The notes: generated from the sequence alone by a model not told the origin. A stretch of 64,000 nucleotides of DNA from Candidatus Helarchaeota archaeon (GCA_019058315.1 JAHPZH010000009.1:44505-108504); one strand, 5' to 3'. Shown: positions 29,837-38,706, counted from the first letter of the stretch. Numbers and translations are program-made.

Positions 29837-30163
29837 TTGGATTTGAAAAAATTGCAAAGAGACAAGCTTTATGGATTGATAATCTTCTTGGTAGCGCTAA
29901 TTCTACTGGTCTATTTAACAATGGCAAACGTTATGATCATTTTTGCTGGTGGTAATAAAGATTATTACGCAATAGATTGGCCAATCTTCTTTGGACCATG
30001 GGTATACGTTGTTGCACCGCTTATGCTCGCAGAAATCTTAATCTTTGGTATAGCTGCGTGGATAGGGTGGACAATGATGACAACTCCGCCTCCAGTTCCT
30101 CTTGAGGAATTAGAAGGTCTCGGTTTAGACGAAGATATAGAAGAAAAAGACGAATCTGCATAA
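29837..30163 (+). CDS. Small two-helix membrane protein, paralogue 1
   Basis: A 108-residue protein of unknown function. It has helix 1 at about residues 12-37 (LYGLIIFLVALILLVYLTMA), a loop with FFGPWVYVVAPLM, helix 2 at about 52-77 ending WIGWTMMTTPPP, and an acidic tail (about residues 85-108) that would face the cytoplasm. The start is TTG. It shares order and motifs (LYG, YxTxAN, F-x-PWVYVV-x-P-x-ML-x-E, WIGW, PP) with the protein at 30288-30569, so the two are paralogues. They face each other, with 124 bases between them. Confidence 0.75.
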   Translation: MDLKKLQRDKLYGLIIFLVALILLVYLTMANVMIIFAGGNKDYYAIDWPIFFGPWVYVVAPLMLAEILIFGIAAWIGWTMMTTPPPVPLEELEGLGLDEDIEEKDESA

Positions 30164-30287
30164 ATAATTTTATAATATTTTTTTATTTTCTTATTTTTAT
30201 TAAAAAATGTGAATAAAGAATAAAATCTTTTTAAAATAAAAGACTATATTTTAGATTTTTTATTTTTAGATTTTCAAATTACCCACT

Positions 30288-30569
30288 TTATTCCAATTCT
30301 TGTAATTTTTGCTCTTTAAGTGGAATGGGCTTTGGAGGTTTCATTTTATTCCATCCTATCCATATTAAAACTCCTAAAACTAAAAATTCTACAAGCATAA
30401 TCGGTACTACCACATAGACCCAGGGACTGAAGAAAAGTTCTCCCAAATATGGATATGCACTTGGGATTCCATTTGATAAAAGGATGTTAGTATTTGCAAC
30501 AGTCATATAAATCAATATTGGGAATATAAAAAATAATATTAAGCCCCCATAAAGTTTTTCTTTTGCCAA
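30288..30569 (-). CDS. Small two-helix membrane protein, paralogue 2
   Basis: A 93-residue protein of unknown function with the same layout as the preceding gene: short basic start (MAKEKLYGG), helix 1 (about residues 8-28), loop with FFSPWVYVVVPIM, helix 2 (about 50-75) ending LIWIGWNKMKPP, then a short charged tail. It lacks the long acidic C-terminus of its paralogue. The start is TTG. Convergent arrangement of the pair suggests an old inverted duplication. They could form a hetero-oligomer in the membrane, but nothing shows that directly. Confidence 0.72.
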   Translation of the reverse strand: MAKEKLYGGLILFFIFPILIYMTVANTNILLSNGIPSAYPYLGELFFSPWVYVVVPIMLVEFLVLGVLIWIGWNKMKPPKPIPLKEQKLQELE

Positions 30570-30822
30570 TATTTACAAATCCATTTTATTTTCTGAAAAT
30601 TTTAGTTCTAATCATAATACTACTAATTTCAATAAAGATTTTAAAATTATAAAATTTTTTATATTTATTTTATTAAGCAAAATCTCATAATTAAGGAAGT
30701 TTATTTAGTAACTTTTATTCTTTTAAGAAAAAAAAACATTAGAAAGATATTTATTTATCTGGTATTTTACCTTACTTTCACTTATATTATAAAAATTAAA
30801 AGTTTTACTCGGAAGGATTAGA

Positions 30823-31938
30823 TTGGTTAATGAAATCATATTGGACGACGAAAATCGAATAAAATCTATTGATTCAGATGATATGTATAAATTTTTAATG
30901 AACATGCCTGAAAGTTGCGCTGAAATGTTAGATGTTGCCAAAAAATTTCAACTTTCTCATGGAATAGAAGAGTTTAGGAATATTTTGATTTGTGGAATGG
31001 GCGGAAGCGGGATAGGAGGTAACTTAGTCCGGGATCTATTATATGATAAAATACCAATTCCAATTATTATAAATCGAAGTTATAACATTCCAGCATTTGT
31101 AAATAAAAAAACCTTTATGATAGTGATAAGTTATTCAGGAAATACAGAAGAGACACTAAGTGCATTTGCAGAAGGAATTAAACGTGAATGTAAAATTGTA
31201 GGATTAAGTTCAAATGGTAAACTAATTGAATATTGTAAGAAACTTGGGATTGAATATATCAAAGTTCCTACTGAAATTCAACCAAGAGCAGCAATTCCTT
31301 ATCTATTTATTGCAATATTAATGATATTACAAAAATCAAAAATTATATCAGATTTTTCACAAGATTTAGAAGAAACTATAACCATTTTAAAAAATTTAAG
31401 AAATGAATTGTTTATTAAAAGTCCTTTAAATAATAATCTCGCAAAACAAATTGCAATTGGGATTATGGGTTCCATTCCTATGATATATGCGACTTCAGGT
31501 TATGGAAGTCTTGCGCGTAGAATGAAGTGTCAAATTAACGAGAATAGCAAGAATCCCGCTCATTGGGACGAATTTCCAGAATTAAACCATAATGAAGTAG
31601 TAGGTTGGGAGGTAACATCGAATATTACCCAAATTTCATGTGCTATTTTATTAAGAACACAAGATGAAAATGAAGTAATCAATAATAGGATAGAAATAAC
31701 TAAAAATATTATTTTAAAAGACAAAGTTAAAGAAGTTTTTGAAATTTGGAGTCGTGGAAAATCTAAATTAGCGAAAATGTTCTCACTTTTATTCATAGGG
31801 GATTTCGTAAGTTATTATTTGGCAATTTTAAAAGGAGTAAATCCAACACCCGTTAAAAGTATTAGTGAATTAAAGAAAAAATTAAAAGAAAGATTAAATT
31901 TTTTGCATTTAATCGAAAATAAACTGTTTTCAACTTAA
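30823..31938 (+). CDS. Bifunctional phosphoglucose/phosphomannose isomerase (SIS domains)
   Basis: A 371-residue protein with two sugar isomerase domains. GMGGSGIGGNL and VISYSGNTEETLSAF form the sugar-phosphate site, and NPAHWDEFPELNHNEVVGW carries the Glu and His catalytic residues of the archaeal PGI/PMI family. It interconverts glucose-6-P, fructose-6-P and mannose-6-P and so supplies both central metabolism and mannose donors for glycan synthesis. The start is TTG. The 253 bases upstream hold no other gene. Confidence 0.88.
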   Translation: MVNEIILDDENRIKSIDSDDMYKFLMNMPESCAEMLDVAKKFQLSHGIEEFRNILICGMGGSGIGGNLVRDLLYDKIPIPIIINRSYNIPAFVNKKTFMIVISYSGNTEETLSAFAEGIKRECKIVGLSSNGKLIEYCKKLGIEYIKVPTEIQPRAAIPYLFIAILMILQKSKIISDFSQDLEETITILKNLRNELFIKSPLNNNLAKQIAIGIMGSIPMIYATSGYGSLARRMKCQINENSKNPAHWDEFPELNHNEVVGWEVTSNITQISCAILLRTQDENEVINNRIEITKNIILKDKVKEVFEIWSRGKSKLAKMFSLLFIGDFVSYYLAILKGVNPTPVKSISELKKKLKERLNFLHLIENKLFST

Positions 31939-32135
31939 ATTTTAATTTATTTAATAATTTATATACCATTTATTACTTAAATTAGAGGAAATCTTAATTT
32001 TTTTAGGATTTCATAGATATAATTCCTAATTTTTTAAAGGTATAGTCATTAAGTTAATAGAATTGATAGTAAAGATTTTAAATTCTTAATGTTTCATAAT
32101 CTAGATAATCTGTAATTTTATAGCATTTGAAATAA

Positions 32136-32160
32136 ATCTATTTAAAGGAATATTTAAACT
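32136..32160 (+). promoter_or_regulatory. Putative TATA region of the ribosomal operon
   Basis: Two overlapping TATA-like boxes (CTATTTAAAG and ATATTTAAAC) lie about 90-110 bases before the S19 start, in a 306-base gap (31939-32244) that holds no gene. The high AT content makes such boxes frequent, so the support is position plus match only. Confidence 0.35.
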
Positions 32161-32244
32161 AATTAATTATATTATTAGTAGAGCATTCCGAATAGGATGC
32201 AAGTTACTTAGAAATAAGTATTTCAACAGATTAAATTATTTGAG

Positions 32245-32661
32245 TTGAATATTAAATTGGTAAGAAAATTTACATTTCATGGCTTCAGCTTAGAAGAGCT
32301 TCAATCAATGCCAATGGATGAGTTCATAAAACTTATTCCTTCTCGCCAGCGTCGTAGTCTATTACGAGGATTGCCGAGACGACAAAAAAAATTGCTTGAA
32401 AAGTTGCGACGTGCAAGGCGGGCATTGAAAAAAGGAAAGAAAATTACTATAAGAACTCATAATAGAGATATGGTAATATTACCAGAAATGGTTGGTCTCT
32501 CTATAGGAGTTCATAATGGAAAAGAATTTATTAAAATTGAAATAACTCCTGAGCATATTGGACATTATCTGGGTGAATATGCACCTACACATAAAAGAGT
32601 TACCCATGGTAACCCTGGAATAGGTGCTACACGAAGTTCAATGTATGTTCCACTTAAATAA
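32245..32661 (+). CDS. rps19: Ribosomal protein S19 (uS19)
   Basis: A 138-residue protein with the archaeal/eukaryotic S15e/S19 start (RKFTFHGFSLEELQSMP), a basic middle, and the conserved core IRTHNRDMVILPEMVGLSIG and LGEYAPTHKRVTHGNPGIG that binds 16S rRNA in the small subunit head. The start is TTG. It is the first gene of the cluster here. L3, L4, L23 and L2, which usually precede it, are not in the window, since a sugar isomerase is directly upstream. Confidence 0.95.
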   Translation: MNIKLVRKFTFHGFSLEELQSMPMDEFIKLIPSRQRRSLLRGLPRRQKKLLEKLRRARRALKKGKKITIRTHNRDMVILPEMVGLSIGVHNGKEFIKIEITPEHIGHYLGEYAPTHKRVTHGNPGIGATRSSMYVPLK

Positions 32662-32687
32662 ATGAAAAATGTTTGAGGAAATAGATA

Positions 32688-33158
32688 GTGAGTCCTGAAT
32701 TTGGTTATAGTGTTACTGGATTGGATCCTGATAAAACAGCAAAGGCTGCTGGGCGTTTTATTCGTTGTTCACCAAAATTAGCTAGAGAAGTCTGTCATGC
32801 TATAAAAGGGATGCAATTAGAAAAAGCAAAGGAATATTTGACTAATGTTATTTTGAAAAAAAAGGCAGTACCTTTTAAAAGGCATAAAAAACACCAAGCT
32901 CATAGAAAAGGACTTCAAAAATGGTCAGCAGGACGTTACCCAGTAAAAGCAGCATATTTTATACTTACTGTACTTAAAAATGCTGAGGCAAATGCTGAAT
33001 ATCAAGGTTTAGATACAGACAGGATTAGAATTATTCATGCATCCGCTATGAATGGTCCAATTCAAAATAAAGGTAAATATATCCCACGTGCATTTAGCCG
33101 TTCAACTCCCTATTATAAACATTTGACACATGTCGAAATAATTTTAGAAGAAAAATAA
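32688..33158 (+). CDS. rpl22: Ribosomal protein L22 (uL22)
   Basis: A 156-residue large-subunit protein. It begins EFGYSVTGLDPDKTAKAAGR, has the conserved LAREVCHAIKGM segment, and ends with the loop and strand IHASAMNGPIQNKGKYIPR and HLTHVEIILEE that line the peptide exit tunnel. The start is GTG, 26 bases after S19. It lies in the standard archaeal order S19-L22-S3. Confidence 0.95.
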   Translation: MSPEFGYSVTGLDPDKTAKAAGRFIRCSPKLAREVCHAIKGMQLEKAKEYLTNVILKKKAVPFKRHKKHQAHRKGLQKWSAGRYPVKAAYFILTVLKNAEANAEYQGLDTDRIRIIHASAMNGPIQNKGKYIPRAFSRSTPYYKHLTHVEIILEEK

Positions 33159-33176
33159 AATAAATGGATTGATAAT

Positions 33177-33824
33177 TTGCCAGCATTAGAACATTTCATT
33201 ACAAGAAGATTGAAAAAAACACAAATCGATGAATTTTTTGCCGAAGAATTACAAAGAGCTGGATACAGCGGTGTAGATATTCAAAAAACTCCCCTTGGAA
33301 CAAGGGTTATAATATATGCCGCCAGACCAGGAATGGTTATTGGTAGAAGAGGAAAAAATGTTAAAATCATGACACAAATTTTAGAAGAACGTTATGATAT
33401 AGAGAATCCTCAAATTGAAGTATCAGAAATAGAAGTTCCGGAATTAAATGCTAAAGTGATGGCACAACGTTTAACAGGAAGATTAGAAAGAGGTACTCAT
33501 TATCGACGAGCTACATATTCTATTTTAAGAAGAGTAAAAGCAGCTGGAGCTAAAGGAGTTGAAATTAAAGTTAGTGGTAAATTATCTGGCCATCGATCGA
33601 GATACAAGAAATTTCGAGATGGGTTTGTTGCTAAATGTGGCGAACCTGCAAATCAATGGGTTGATAAAGCTGTATCTTATGCTGTTTTAAAGAAAGGTGT
33701 AATTGGAGTCTCGGTTAAAATTATGCGTCCTACTGGCTTGCTACCAAATGAAATTGAAATTATAGATATGCCACCTGAAGAAAAAGGTGAAACCAAAACA
33801 AAAGAAGAGTCAAGAGCAAGTTAA
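33177..33824 (+). CDS. rps3: Ribosomal protein S3 (uS3)
   Basis: A 215-residue protein with an N-terminal KH domain (VIIYAARPGMVIGRRGKNV carries the GxxG-type loop) and the C-terminal S3 domain with GAKGVEIKVSGKLSGHRSR. It sits at the mRNA entry of the small subunit. The C-terminal tail is rich in Lys and Glu, a common archaeal feature. The start is TTG, 18 bases after L22. Confidence 0.95.
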   Translation: MPALEHFITRRLKKTQIDEFFAEELQRAGYSGVDIQKTPLGTRVIIYAARPGMVIGRRGKNVKIMTQILEERYDIENPQIEVSEIEVPELNAKVMAQRLTGRLERGTHYRRATYSILRRVKAAGAKGVEIKVSGKLSGHRSRYKKFRDGFVAKCGEPANQWVDKAVSYAVLKKGVIGVSVKIMRPTGLLPNEIEIIDMPPEEKGETKTKEESRAS

Positions 33825-33858
33825 ATACTCAAATTATCATTAATTAAATCAAAGAGAT

Positions 33859-34071
33859 ATGAAAATGGGAATATTAAGTGCAAATGATATAAGAAAGATG
33901 AAATATGAAGAAAAAGAAAATAAATTGATAGAATTAAAGGCAGAATTAAGCAAACAAAGGGCTTTAATTGCCGCGGGTGGAGCATTAGAAAATCCAACCA
34001 AAGCAAGACTATTAAAAAGAACAATTGCACGTTTATTAACAATAATGAGAGAAGAAGAACGAAGCCCTTGA
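33859..34071 (+). CDS. rpl29: Ribosomal protein L29 (uL29)
   Basis: A 70-residue two-helix protein (LSANDIRKMKYEEKENKLIE then KARLLKRTIARLLTIMREEE), the family form at normal length. It binds near the exit tunnel on the large subunit. It lies between S3 and the RNase P protein gene, as in most archaea. Confidence 0.93.
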   Translation: MKMGILSANDIRKMKYEEKENKLIELKAELSKQRALIAAGGALENPTKARLLKRTIARLLTIMREEERSP

Positions 34072-34084
34072 GGATAAATAAAAT

Positions 34085-34384
34085 TTGTTAAAAGCTAGTA
34101 AAAAATTAGTCAATAAATTTAGAATAAAAGAATTTATTGGATTATATGTTGAAATTATTGATAGCACAAATGAAAATTATATAGGATTGAAAGGAAAAGT
34201 AATTGATGAATCATATCATATGATAACAATTTTAATAGGAAGAAATCAAAAAAAAATACCTAAAAAACCTTGCATTTTTAATTTCAAACCAAATAAAAAA
34301 GATGAAATAAAAATTGCCGGGGTTGACATTATAGGTCGACCTGAAGATAGGATAAAAAAATTTCTAAAAAAAAGTAGGATATGA
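34085..34384 (+). CDS. rnp1: RNase P protein component 1 (Rpp29/Pop4)
   Basis: A 99-residue Sm-like beta-barrel protein with FIGLYVEIIDSTNENYIGLK, GKVIDESYHMITIL and the end VDIIGRPEDRIKKFLKK, matching archaeal Rpp29. It is a subunit of RNase P that helps the RNA cut the 5' leader of pre-tRNA. The start is TTG. Placement between L29 and S17 is the usual archaeal one. Confidence 0.9.
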   Translation: MLKASKKLVNKFRIKEFIGLYVEIIDSTNENYIGLKGKVIDESYHMITILIGRNQKKIPKKPCIFNFKPNKKDEIKIAGVDIIGRPEDRIKKFLKKSRI

Positions 34385-34390
34385 AATATT

Positions 34391-34720
34391 GTGGCAAAGA
34401 ATATCGGTTTACAAGTAACACCTCCAAAAAGAACATGTGAAGATCCAAATTGTCCTTTTCATGGGAAATTAAATGTTAGAGGTAAGTTTTTGGAAGGAAT
34501 AGTAACATCAATTAAAATGAATAAAACCATCGTTGTTAGAAGAGATTTTTTAAAATTCATTAAAAAATATTTGCGATACGAAAAGAGACATAGTACATTA
34601 CATGCACATTGCCCTGAATGCATTCAACCCGTAGTAAATAAAAAAGTTAAAGTTGCAGAATGTCGACCTATAAGTAAAACTGTCTCATTTGTTGTAGTTG
34701 AATGTGAAGAATCGGAATAA
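34391..34720 (+). CDS. rps17: Ribosomal protein S17 (uS17)
   Basis: A 109-residue OB-fold protein with CEDPNCPFHGKLNVRG at the start (the archaeal/eukaryotic extension, with a Cys pair), then GIVTSIKMNKTIVVRRDFLK and CRPISKTVSFVVVE. It binds 16S rRNA. The start is GTG, 6 bases after Rpp29. Confidence 0.94.
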   Translation: MAKNIGLQVTPPKRTCEDPNCPFHGKLNVRGKFLEGIVTSIKMNKTIVVRRDFLKFIKKYLRYEKRHSTLHAHCPECIQPVVNKKVKVAECRPISKTVSFVVVECEESE

Positions 34721-34736
34721 TGGGGAATATAAAAAA

Positions 34737-35501
34737 ATGGCAGAAATGTTTGATGAAAAAATAAATGAATTGAAAGAACTAATTAATGAAAAAATCACTG
34801 ATTTAAGTTTGTCTATCAAAAAAATCACTGAAGAACTACCATCTAATTTAGGTCAAATTCTTATGCAATTTTCAGACCTTATAGGAGAAAATTTTGAAGG
34901 AGTAACTGAAAAAATTGAAGAATTATCATCAACTTTAATTGAAATTAAACAAGAAGTTAAAGAAATGAAAATGGAGAAAGAATTAGAAAAGGAACAAGAC
35001 GCAGAATTATCAGAATTAATTAAACAAACTGTAATTGAAGAAAAAACAACCCAAAAAGAGGAAAAAACTCCCCCGGTAGTGCCAAAACCAGTAGTCACAA
35101 AAGAGAAACCCACACCAGTACTAAAAAAACCTTCTCCAAAAATTCAAGAAAAACCTCCTGTTCTAGAACCTCCAGTAGTAACAAAACCTCCTGTCGTAAA
35201 ACCTGCTAAACCCGTAACTGTTACTGAACCAGCAGAAGAAGTTCCTGAAGAAGTTTTACAATTATTTGATAAAATTTCTAGCGTAGTCGTTTCTAACGTA
35301 ACAGCAAAAGAATTAGCAGATACTATGAATGAGGCGAGGGAAAATATAATAAAGGTCTTTAAATGGCATCCAGTATTATATGAATTGGCAAGTTTTTCTC
35401 GAAGGATTCAAAAAATGCCTGAAGGACCATTAGATGCTGAAATTACATCTTTACTAATTGAAAAAATTACAGACTGGAAAAATAGGATTGCAGGAGGATA
35501 A
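34737..35501 (+). CDS. Uncharacterised coiled-coil protein inserted between S17 and L14
   Basis: A 254-residue protein that I do not recognise. Residues about 1-95 are helical with heptad-like spacing (FDEKINELKELINEKITDLS, then LSSTLIEIKQEVKEMKMEKE). Residues about 105-170 form a Pro/Lys/Thr/Val-rich linker with repeated KPPV-like units, and about 175-254 form a helical C-terminal domain (VSNVTAKELADTMNEAREN, ending TDWKNRIAGG). ATG at 34737 fits better than an upstream TTG at 34698, which would overlap S17. It sits where archaeal operons normally pass straight from S17 to L14, so it is presumably cotranscribed with them. A ribosome-linked or membrane-adaptor role is a guess. Confidence 0.75.
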   Translation: MAEMFDEKINELKELINEKITDLSLSIKKITEELPSNLGQILMQFSDLIGENFEGVTEKIEELSSTLIEIKQEVKEMKMEKELEKEQDAELSELIKQTVIEEKTTQKEEKTPPVVPKPVVTKEKPTPVLKKPSPKIQEKPPVLEPPVVTKPPVVKPAKPVTVTEPAEEVPEEVLQLFDKISSVVVSNVTAKELADTMNEARENIIKVFKWHPVLYELASFSRRIQKMPEGPLDAEITSLLIEKITDWKNRIAGG

Positions 35502-35601
35502 ATAGAACTTTTTTATTAAGAATTCTATTAATTTAATGATTAAAAAATTGGATGTTTAAATCGATTAAAAATAAGAATTAAGAAAAATTGAGGCAAAGTA
35601 A

Positions 35602-36027
35602 ATGGGTAAAAGACGAGTTCGAAAATCTGCTGCATTATTATTACCTAAAATATCAAAAGCTATACCTACTAATGCTAAAATTAAATGTTCTGATAATTCT
35701 GGAGGAAGAATCCTTAATGTAATTTCAGTAGTAGGTTATAAAGGAAGACTGAATAGGATACCAACAGCACATGTAGGTTCTATGATAGTATGTAGTGTTA
35801 AGAAAGGTACTCCTGCAATGCGTAGGCAAATTGTGAGAGCTATTATAATAAGACAAAAAAAACCATATAGAAGACGAGATGGCAGATTTGTAAGCTTTGA
35901 AGATAATGCAGCAGTAATAACTACAGAATTAGGAGAACCAAAGGGATCAGAAATTCGAGGACCAGTTGCAAAAGAAGCAGCAGAAAGATGGCCAAGACTT
36001 GCAAGTGTTGCAAGCACGGTTATATAA
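35602..36027 (+). CDS. rpl14: Ribosomal protein L14 (uL14)
   Basis: A 141-residue protein with IKCSDNSGGRILNVISVVGY, GSMIVCSVKKGTPAMRRQ and VRAIIIRQKKPYRR, then FEDNAAVITTELGEPKGSEI and RGPVAKEAAERWPRLASVAS, the invariant rRNA-binding and S12-facing parts. The N-terminal basic extension is archaeal. It is 100 bases after the inserted coiled-coil gene, a larger gap than elsewhere in the cluster, so a second promoter here is possible. Confidence 0.95.
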   Translation: MGKRRVRKSAALLLPKISKAIPTNAKIKCSDNSGGRILNVISVVGYKGRLNRIPTAHVGSMIVCSVKKGTPAMRRQIVRAIIIRQKKPYRRRDGRFVSFEDNAAVITTELGEPKGSEIRGPVAKEAAERWPRLASVASTVI

Positions 36028-36054
36028 TTTAAAATATGAATAGAGGATAAATAA

Positions 36055-36456
36055 ATGATAAAAAAGAAAAATACAAAATCTCCTAAGAAGCAAAGAAAAA
36101 GATTTTACAATTTACCAATTCACAAAAGAAATAAATTATTTAATGTCAAACTAATTCCCGATTTAGTTGCTGAATATGGCGTGCGAAGACTGCCAGTTCA
36201 AAGAGATGACTTTGTTCTAATAACAAAGGGTGAATATGCTGACATTGAAGGAAAGATAAAAAGAATCGATAAAAAAAAGTTACAAGTGTTTGTTGAGGGT
36301 GCAAGTGTCGAAAAAAAAGACGGTTCACAGTTAGAAATTCCCATTTATCCATCCAATATAGTAATTACTAAATTAAAAAAAGATAAAAACAGAGATAAGA
36401 TAATTCAAAGAAGAAAAAGAGAAATTGAAGAAATAGTTGAAGAAGAAATCATTTAG
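36055..36456 (+). CDS. rpl24: Ribosomal protein L24 (uL24)
   Basis: A 133-residue protein with HKRNKLFNVKLIPDLVAEYG at the start, the KOW motif (VLITKGEYADIEGKIKRIDK), VEKKDGSQLEIPIYPSNIVI, and a charged C-terminal tail. It is an early assembly protein of the large subunit. It lies 27 bases after L14 in standard order, and the start is ATG. Confidence 0.94.
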   Translation: MIKKKNTKSPKKQRKRFYNLPIHKRNKLFNVKLIPDLVAEYGVRRLPVQRDDFVLITKGEYADIEGKIKRIDKKKLQVFVEGASVEKKDGSQLEIPIYPSNIVITKLKKDKNRDKIIQRRKREIEEIVEEEII

Positions 36457-36469
36457 GAGTAAAATAATT

Positions 36470-37192
36470 ATGGGCAATAAGGGTGGCAAAAAACACTTAA
36501 AAAGATATCCAGCACCAAAGTATCTTCCAATACATAGAAAAACTTCAATATGGACCGTAAAATCAGCCCCAGGGCCTCATCCATTAAAAGATTCTATCCC
36601 ATTAGTAATACTTGTTCGAGAAGTATTAAATTTAGGTGATACGGCTAAAGAATGTAAAATAATAATTTCAGAAGGGAATATAAAAGTGGACGGAAAAATT
36701 CGTAAAAATTACAAATTTCCGGTAGGTTTAATGGATGTTGTTGAAATTCCTTCAATTAATAAAATTTATCGCATTTTACCAGTAAAAATAAAAGGTTTAA
36801 TTCCTCATCCTATAACTGAAGAAGAAAAAGACTTTAAACTATGTGAGATACAAAATAAAACTCCTATAAAAAATGGAAAATTCCAGTTAAATCTACATGA
36901 TGGTAAGAATATAATTACAGCAAACTCAGAAGCTAATTATAAAACTAGAGATGTTCTAAAAATATCAGTTCCAGAACAAGAAATATTAGAACATTTACCA
37001 ATGAAAGAAGAGATGTCAATATTAGTAACAGCTGGAAAACATATGGGTGCAAATGGAATTTTGAAAAAAATTGATCATCGTTTTGGACCACATGCAAGTA
37101 TAGTAACACTAGAACATGAAGGAGAAACGTTTCAAACCGCCTTAGAGTATGCATTTGTTATTGGAGAAAAAACTCCAGCAATATCGATTTGA
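36470..37192 (+). CDS. rps4e: Ribosomal protein S4e (eS4)
   Basis: A 240-residue protein found only in archaea and eukaryotes. It has GGKKHLKRYPAPKYLPIHRK at the start, the S4-like domain (KECKIIISEGNIKVDGKIRK), a central domain, and a KOW-like end (VTAGKHMGANGILKKIDHRF). ATG at 36470, preceded by TAGGAGT, fits the family start. A TTG at 36437 would lie inside L24. Standard place between L24 and L5. Confidence 0.94.
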   Translation: MGNKGGKKHLKRYPAPKYLPIHRKTSIWTVKSAPGPHPLKDSIPLVILVREVLNLGDTAKECKIIISEGNIKVDGKIRKNYKFPVGLMDVVEIPSINKIYRILPVKIKGLIPHPITEEEKDFKLCEIQNKTPIKNGKFQLNLHDGKNIITANSEANYKTRDVLKISVPEQEILEHLPMKEEMSILVTAGKHMGANGILKKIDHRFGPHASIVTLEHEGETFQTALEYAFVIGEKTPAISI

Positions 37193-37202
37193 GGTATTAT
37201 CT

Positions 37203-37799
37203 ATGGAAGAAGATAACATTATAAAAATCCCTGAGGAAGTAAAAGAACAGTTTTTTAATAAATGGCAGACCAATAAAGCGTTAGAACCTAAAATTAGTAA
37301 GGTTACTATCAATATGAGCGTTGGAGAAAGCGGAGTTCAGTTGGAAAAAGCTGGTCAAGTTTTAGAATCACTAGTTGATCAAAAACCTGTCAAATTAAAA
37401 GCAAAAAAAACTATTCGTTCATTCGGAATTCGAAAATTTGAACCAATGGCTATTAAAACTACATTAAGAGGGGAAAAGGCTAATAAATTCTTAAAAAGGT
37501 CACTTGAAGTAGTTGAAAATAAATTAAAAAAGAGTTCATTTGATAGATATGGTAATTTTTCCTTTGGAGTGAAGGAACATATAGAACTACCTGGTGTAAA
37601 ATACGATCCCAAATTGGGTATCTTCGGTTTCGACATTTGTGTATCTTTAGAACGTCCAGGTTTTAGAATTCGTCAACGCTCATATAAGCGGAAAAAAATT
37701 CCCACCAAAATTAGAATTTCCCCTGAAGAAGCAATGATTTTTATGGAGAAATATTTTGGAACAACAATTATTAAAGAATACATTGTGAGTTATTATTAA
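37203..37799 (+). CDS. rpl5: Ribosomal protein L5 (uL5)
   Basis: A 198-residue protein with PKISKVTINMSVGESGVQLE, KKTIRSFGIRKFEPMAIKTT and FGVKEHIELPGVKYDPKLGI, plus FGFDICVSLERPGFRI. It binds 5S rRNA. ATG at 37203 is preferred to a TTG at 37149 inside S4e. In other archaea S14 follows at once. Here the ribosomal run breaks off and sugar-nucleotide genes follow for 6.5 kb. Confidence 0.94.
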   Translation: MEEDNIIKIPEEVKEQFFNKWQTNKALEPKISKVTINMSVGESGVQLEKAGQVLESLVDQKPVKLKAKKTIRSFGIRKFEPMAIKTTLRGEKANKFLKRSLEVVENKLKKSSFDRYGNFSFGVKEHIELPGVKYDPKLGIFGFDICVSLERPGFRIRQRSYKRKKIPTKIRISPEEAMIFMEKYFGTTIIKEYIVSYY

Positions 37800-37863
37800 T
37801 CTAATTTTTAATCAAAAGTCTACTTTCTAAATAATTAATATATTATTCTAAACAAATTATTAA

Positions 37864-38673
37864 ATGAATTTAACTTTAGTGAGAGCAATGTCAGAAAAAG
37901 AAAAACCTCAAGTGGTCATATTATGTGGTGGATTCGGTTTAAGACTAAGACGAGAAACTGAATTTAGACCAAAACCACTTGTTAAAATTGGACCACATCC
38001 AATATTATACCATATTATGAAAATTTATTCCCACTACGGTTATAACAGATTTATTTTATGTCTTGGTTATAAAGGAGAAATGATCAAAGAATATTTCTTG
38101 AATTATGATTTAATGGATCATGATTTTTTATATAATACTAAAACAAGAAATAAGAAAATTTTCTCAGAAGAAAAAGTAGAATCATGGGAAATTCTCTTCG
38201 CTGACACTGGTTTGGCTACTCCAACAGGTGGAAGAGTAAAAAAAATTGAAAAATATATTGAGGAAGATAATTTTCTTCTTACTTATGGTGATGGGTTAGC
38301 AAATATAGATATAAATGATTTATATGAATTTCATTTAAAAATGGACAAAATTGGCACATTAACAGCTATCCATCCTATGTCACCCTTTGGAATAATTCAA
38401 GTAAATGAAGGGGAAGTTCGATCTTTTAAAGAAAAACCTCAACTTGAAGGTTTAATCAATGGAGGATTTTTTGTTTTTAAGAAAGACTTCTTTGATGTAC
38501 TTAAAATGAATAGTGTATTAGAAGAGACTCCATTAAGGTATTTATCGAGAACTGATCAGCTCTCAGCATATGAACTTAAGGGTTTTTGGATGTGCATGGA
38601 TACTTTTAAGGATACCACGCGTTTAAATGAGATGTGGGAAGTAGGTAATACACCATGGATAATTTGGGAATAA
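37864..38673 (+). CDS. rfbF: Glucose-1-phosphate cytidylyltransferase
   Basis: A 269-residue nucleotidyltransferase with VVILCGGFGLRLRRETEFRP and KPLVKIGPHPILYHIMKIYS, then NYDLMDHDFLY and the end GNTPWIIWE, which are typical of the CDP-glucose-forming family (RfbF/DdhA) rather than dTDP-glucose enzymes. It makes CDP-glucose from CTP and glucose-1-P. A second start at ATG 37888 is possible. No CDP-glucose 4,6-dehydratase is seen in the window, so the later steps must lie elsewhere. It is on the plus strand directly after L5 and may share its transcript. Confidence 0.88.
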   Translation: MNLTLVRAMSEKEKPQVVILCGGFGLRLRRETEFRPKPLVKIGPHPILYHIMKIYSHYGYNRFILCLGYKGEMIKEYFLNYDLMDHDFLYNTKTRNKKIFSEEKVESWEILFADTGLATPTGGRVKKIEKYIEEDNFLLTYGDGLANIDINDLYEFHLKMDKIGTLTAIHPMSPFGIIQVNEGEVRSFKEKPQLEGLINGGFFVFKKDFFDVLKMNSVLEETPLRYLSRTDQLSAYELKGFWMCMDTFKDTTRLNEMWEVGNTPWIIWE

Positions 38674-38706
38674 TTTTTAAATTATTATAAAATAACTCAT
38701 TTTTAC

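Noticed and set aside
29770..29955. 61-codon frame overlapping the small membrane protein
   Set aside because: It overlaps in another frame a gene that has a convincing paralogue, and it has no motif of its own.
34698..34736. TTG start for the coiled-coil gene overlapping S17
   Set aside because: It would add 13 residues inside the S17 gene. ATG at 34737 starts a regular amphipathic helix and avoids the overlap.
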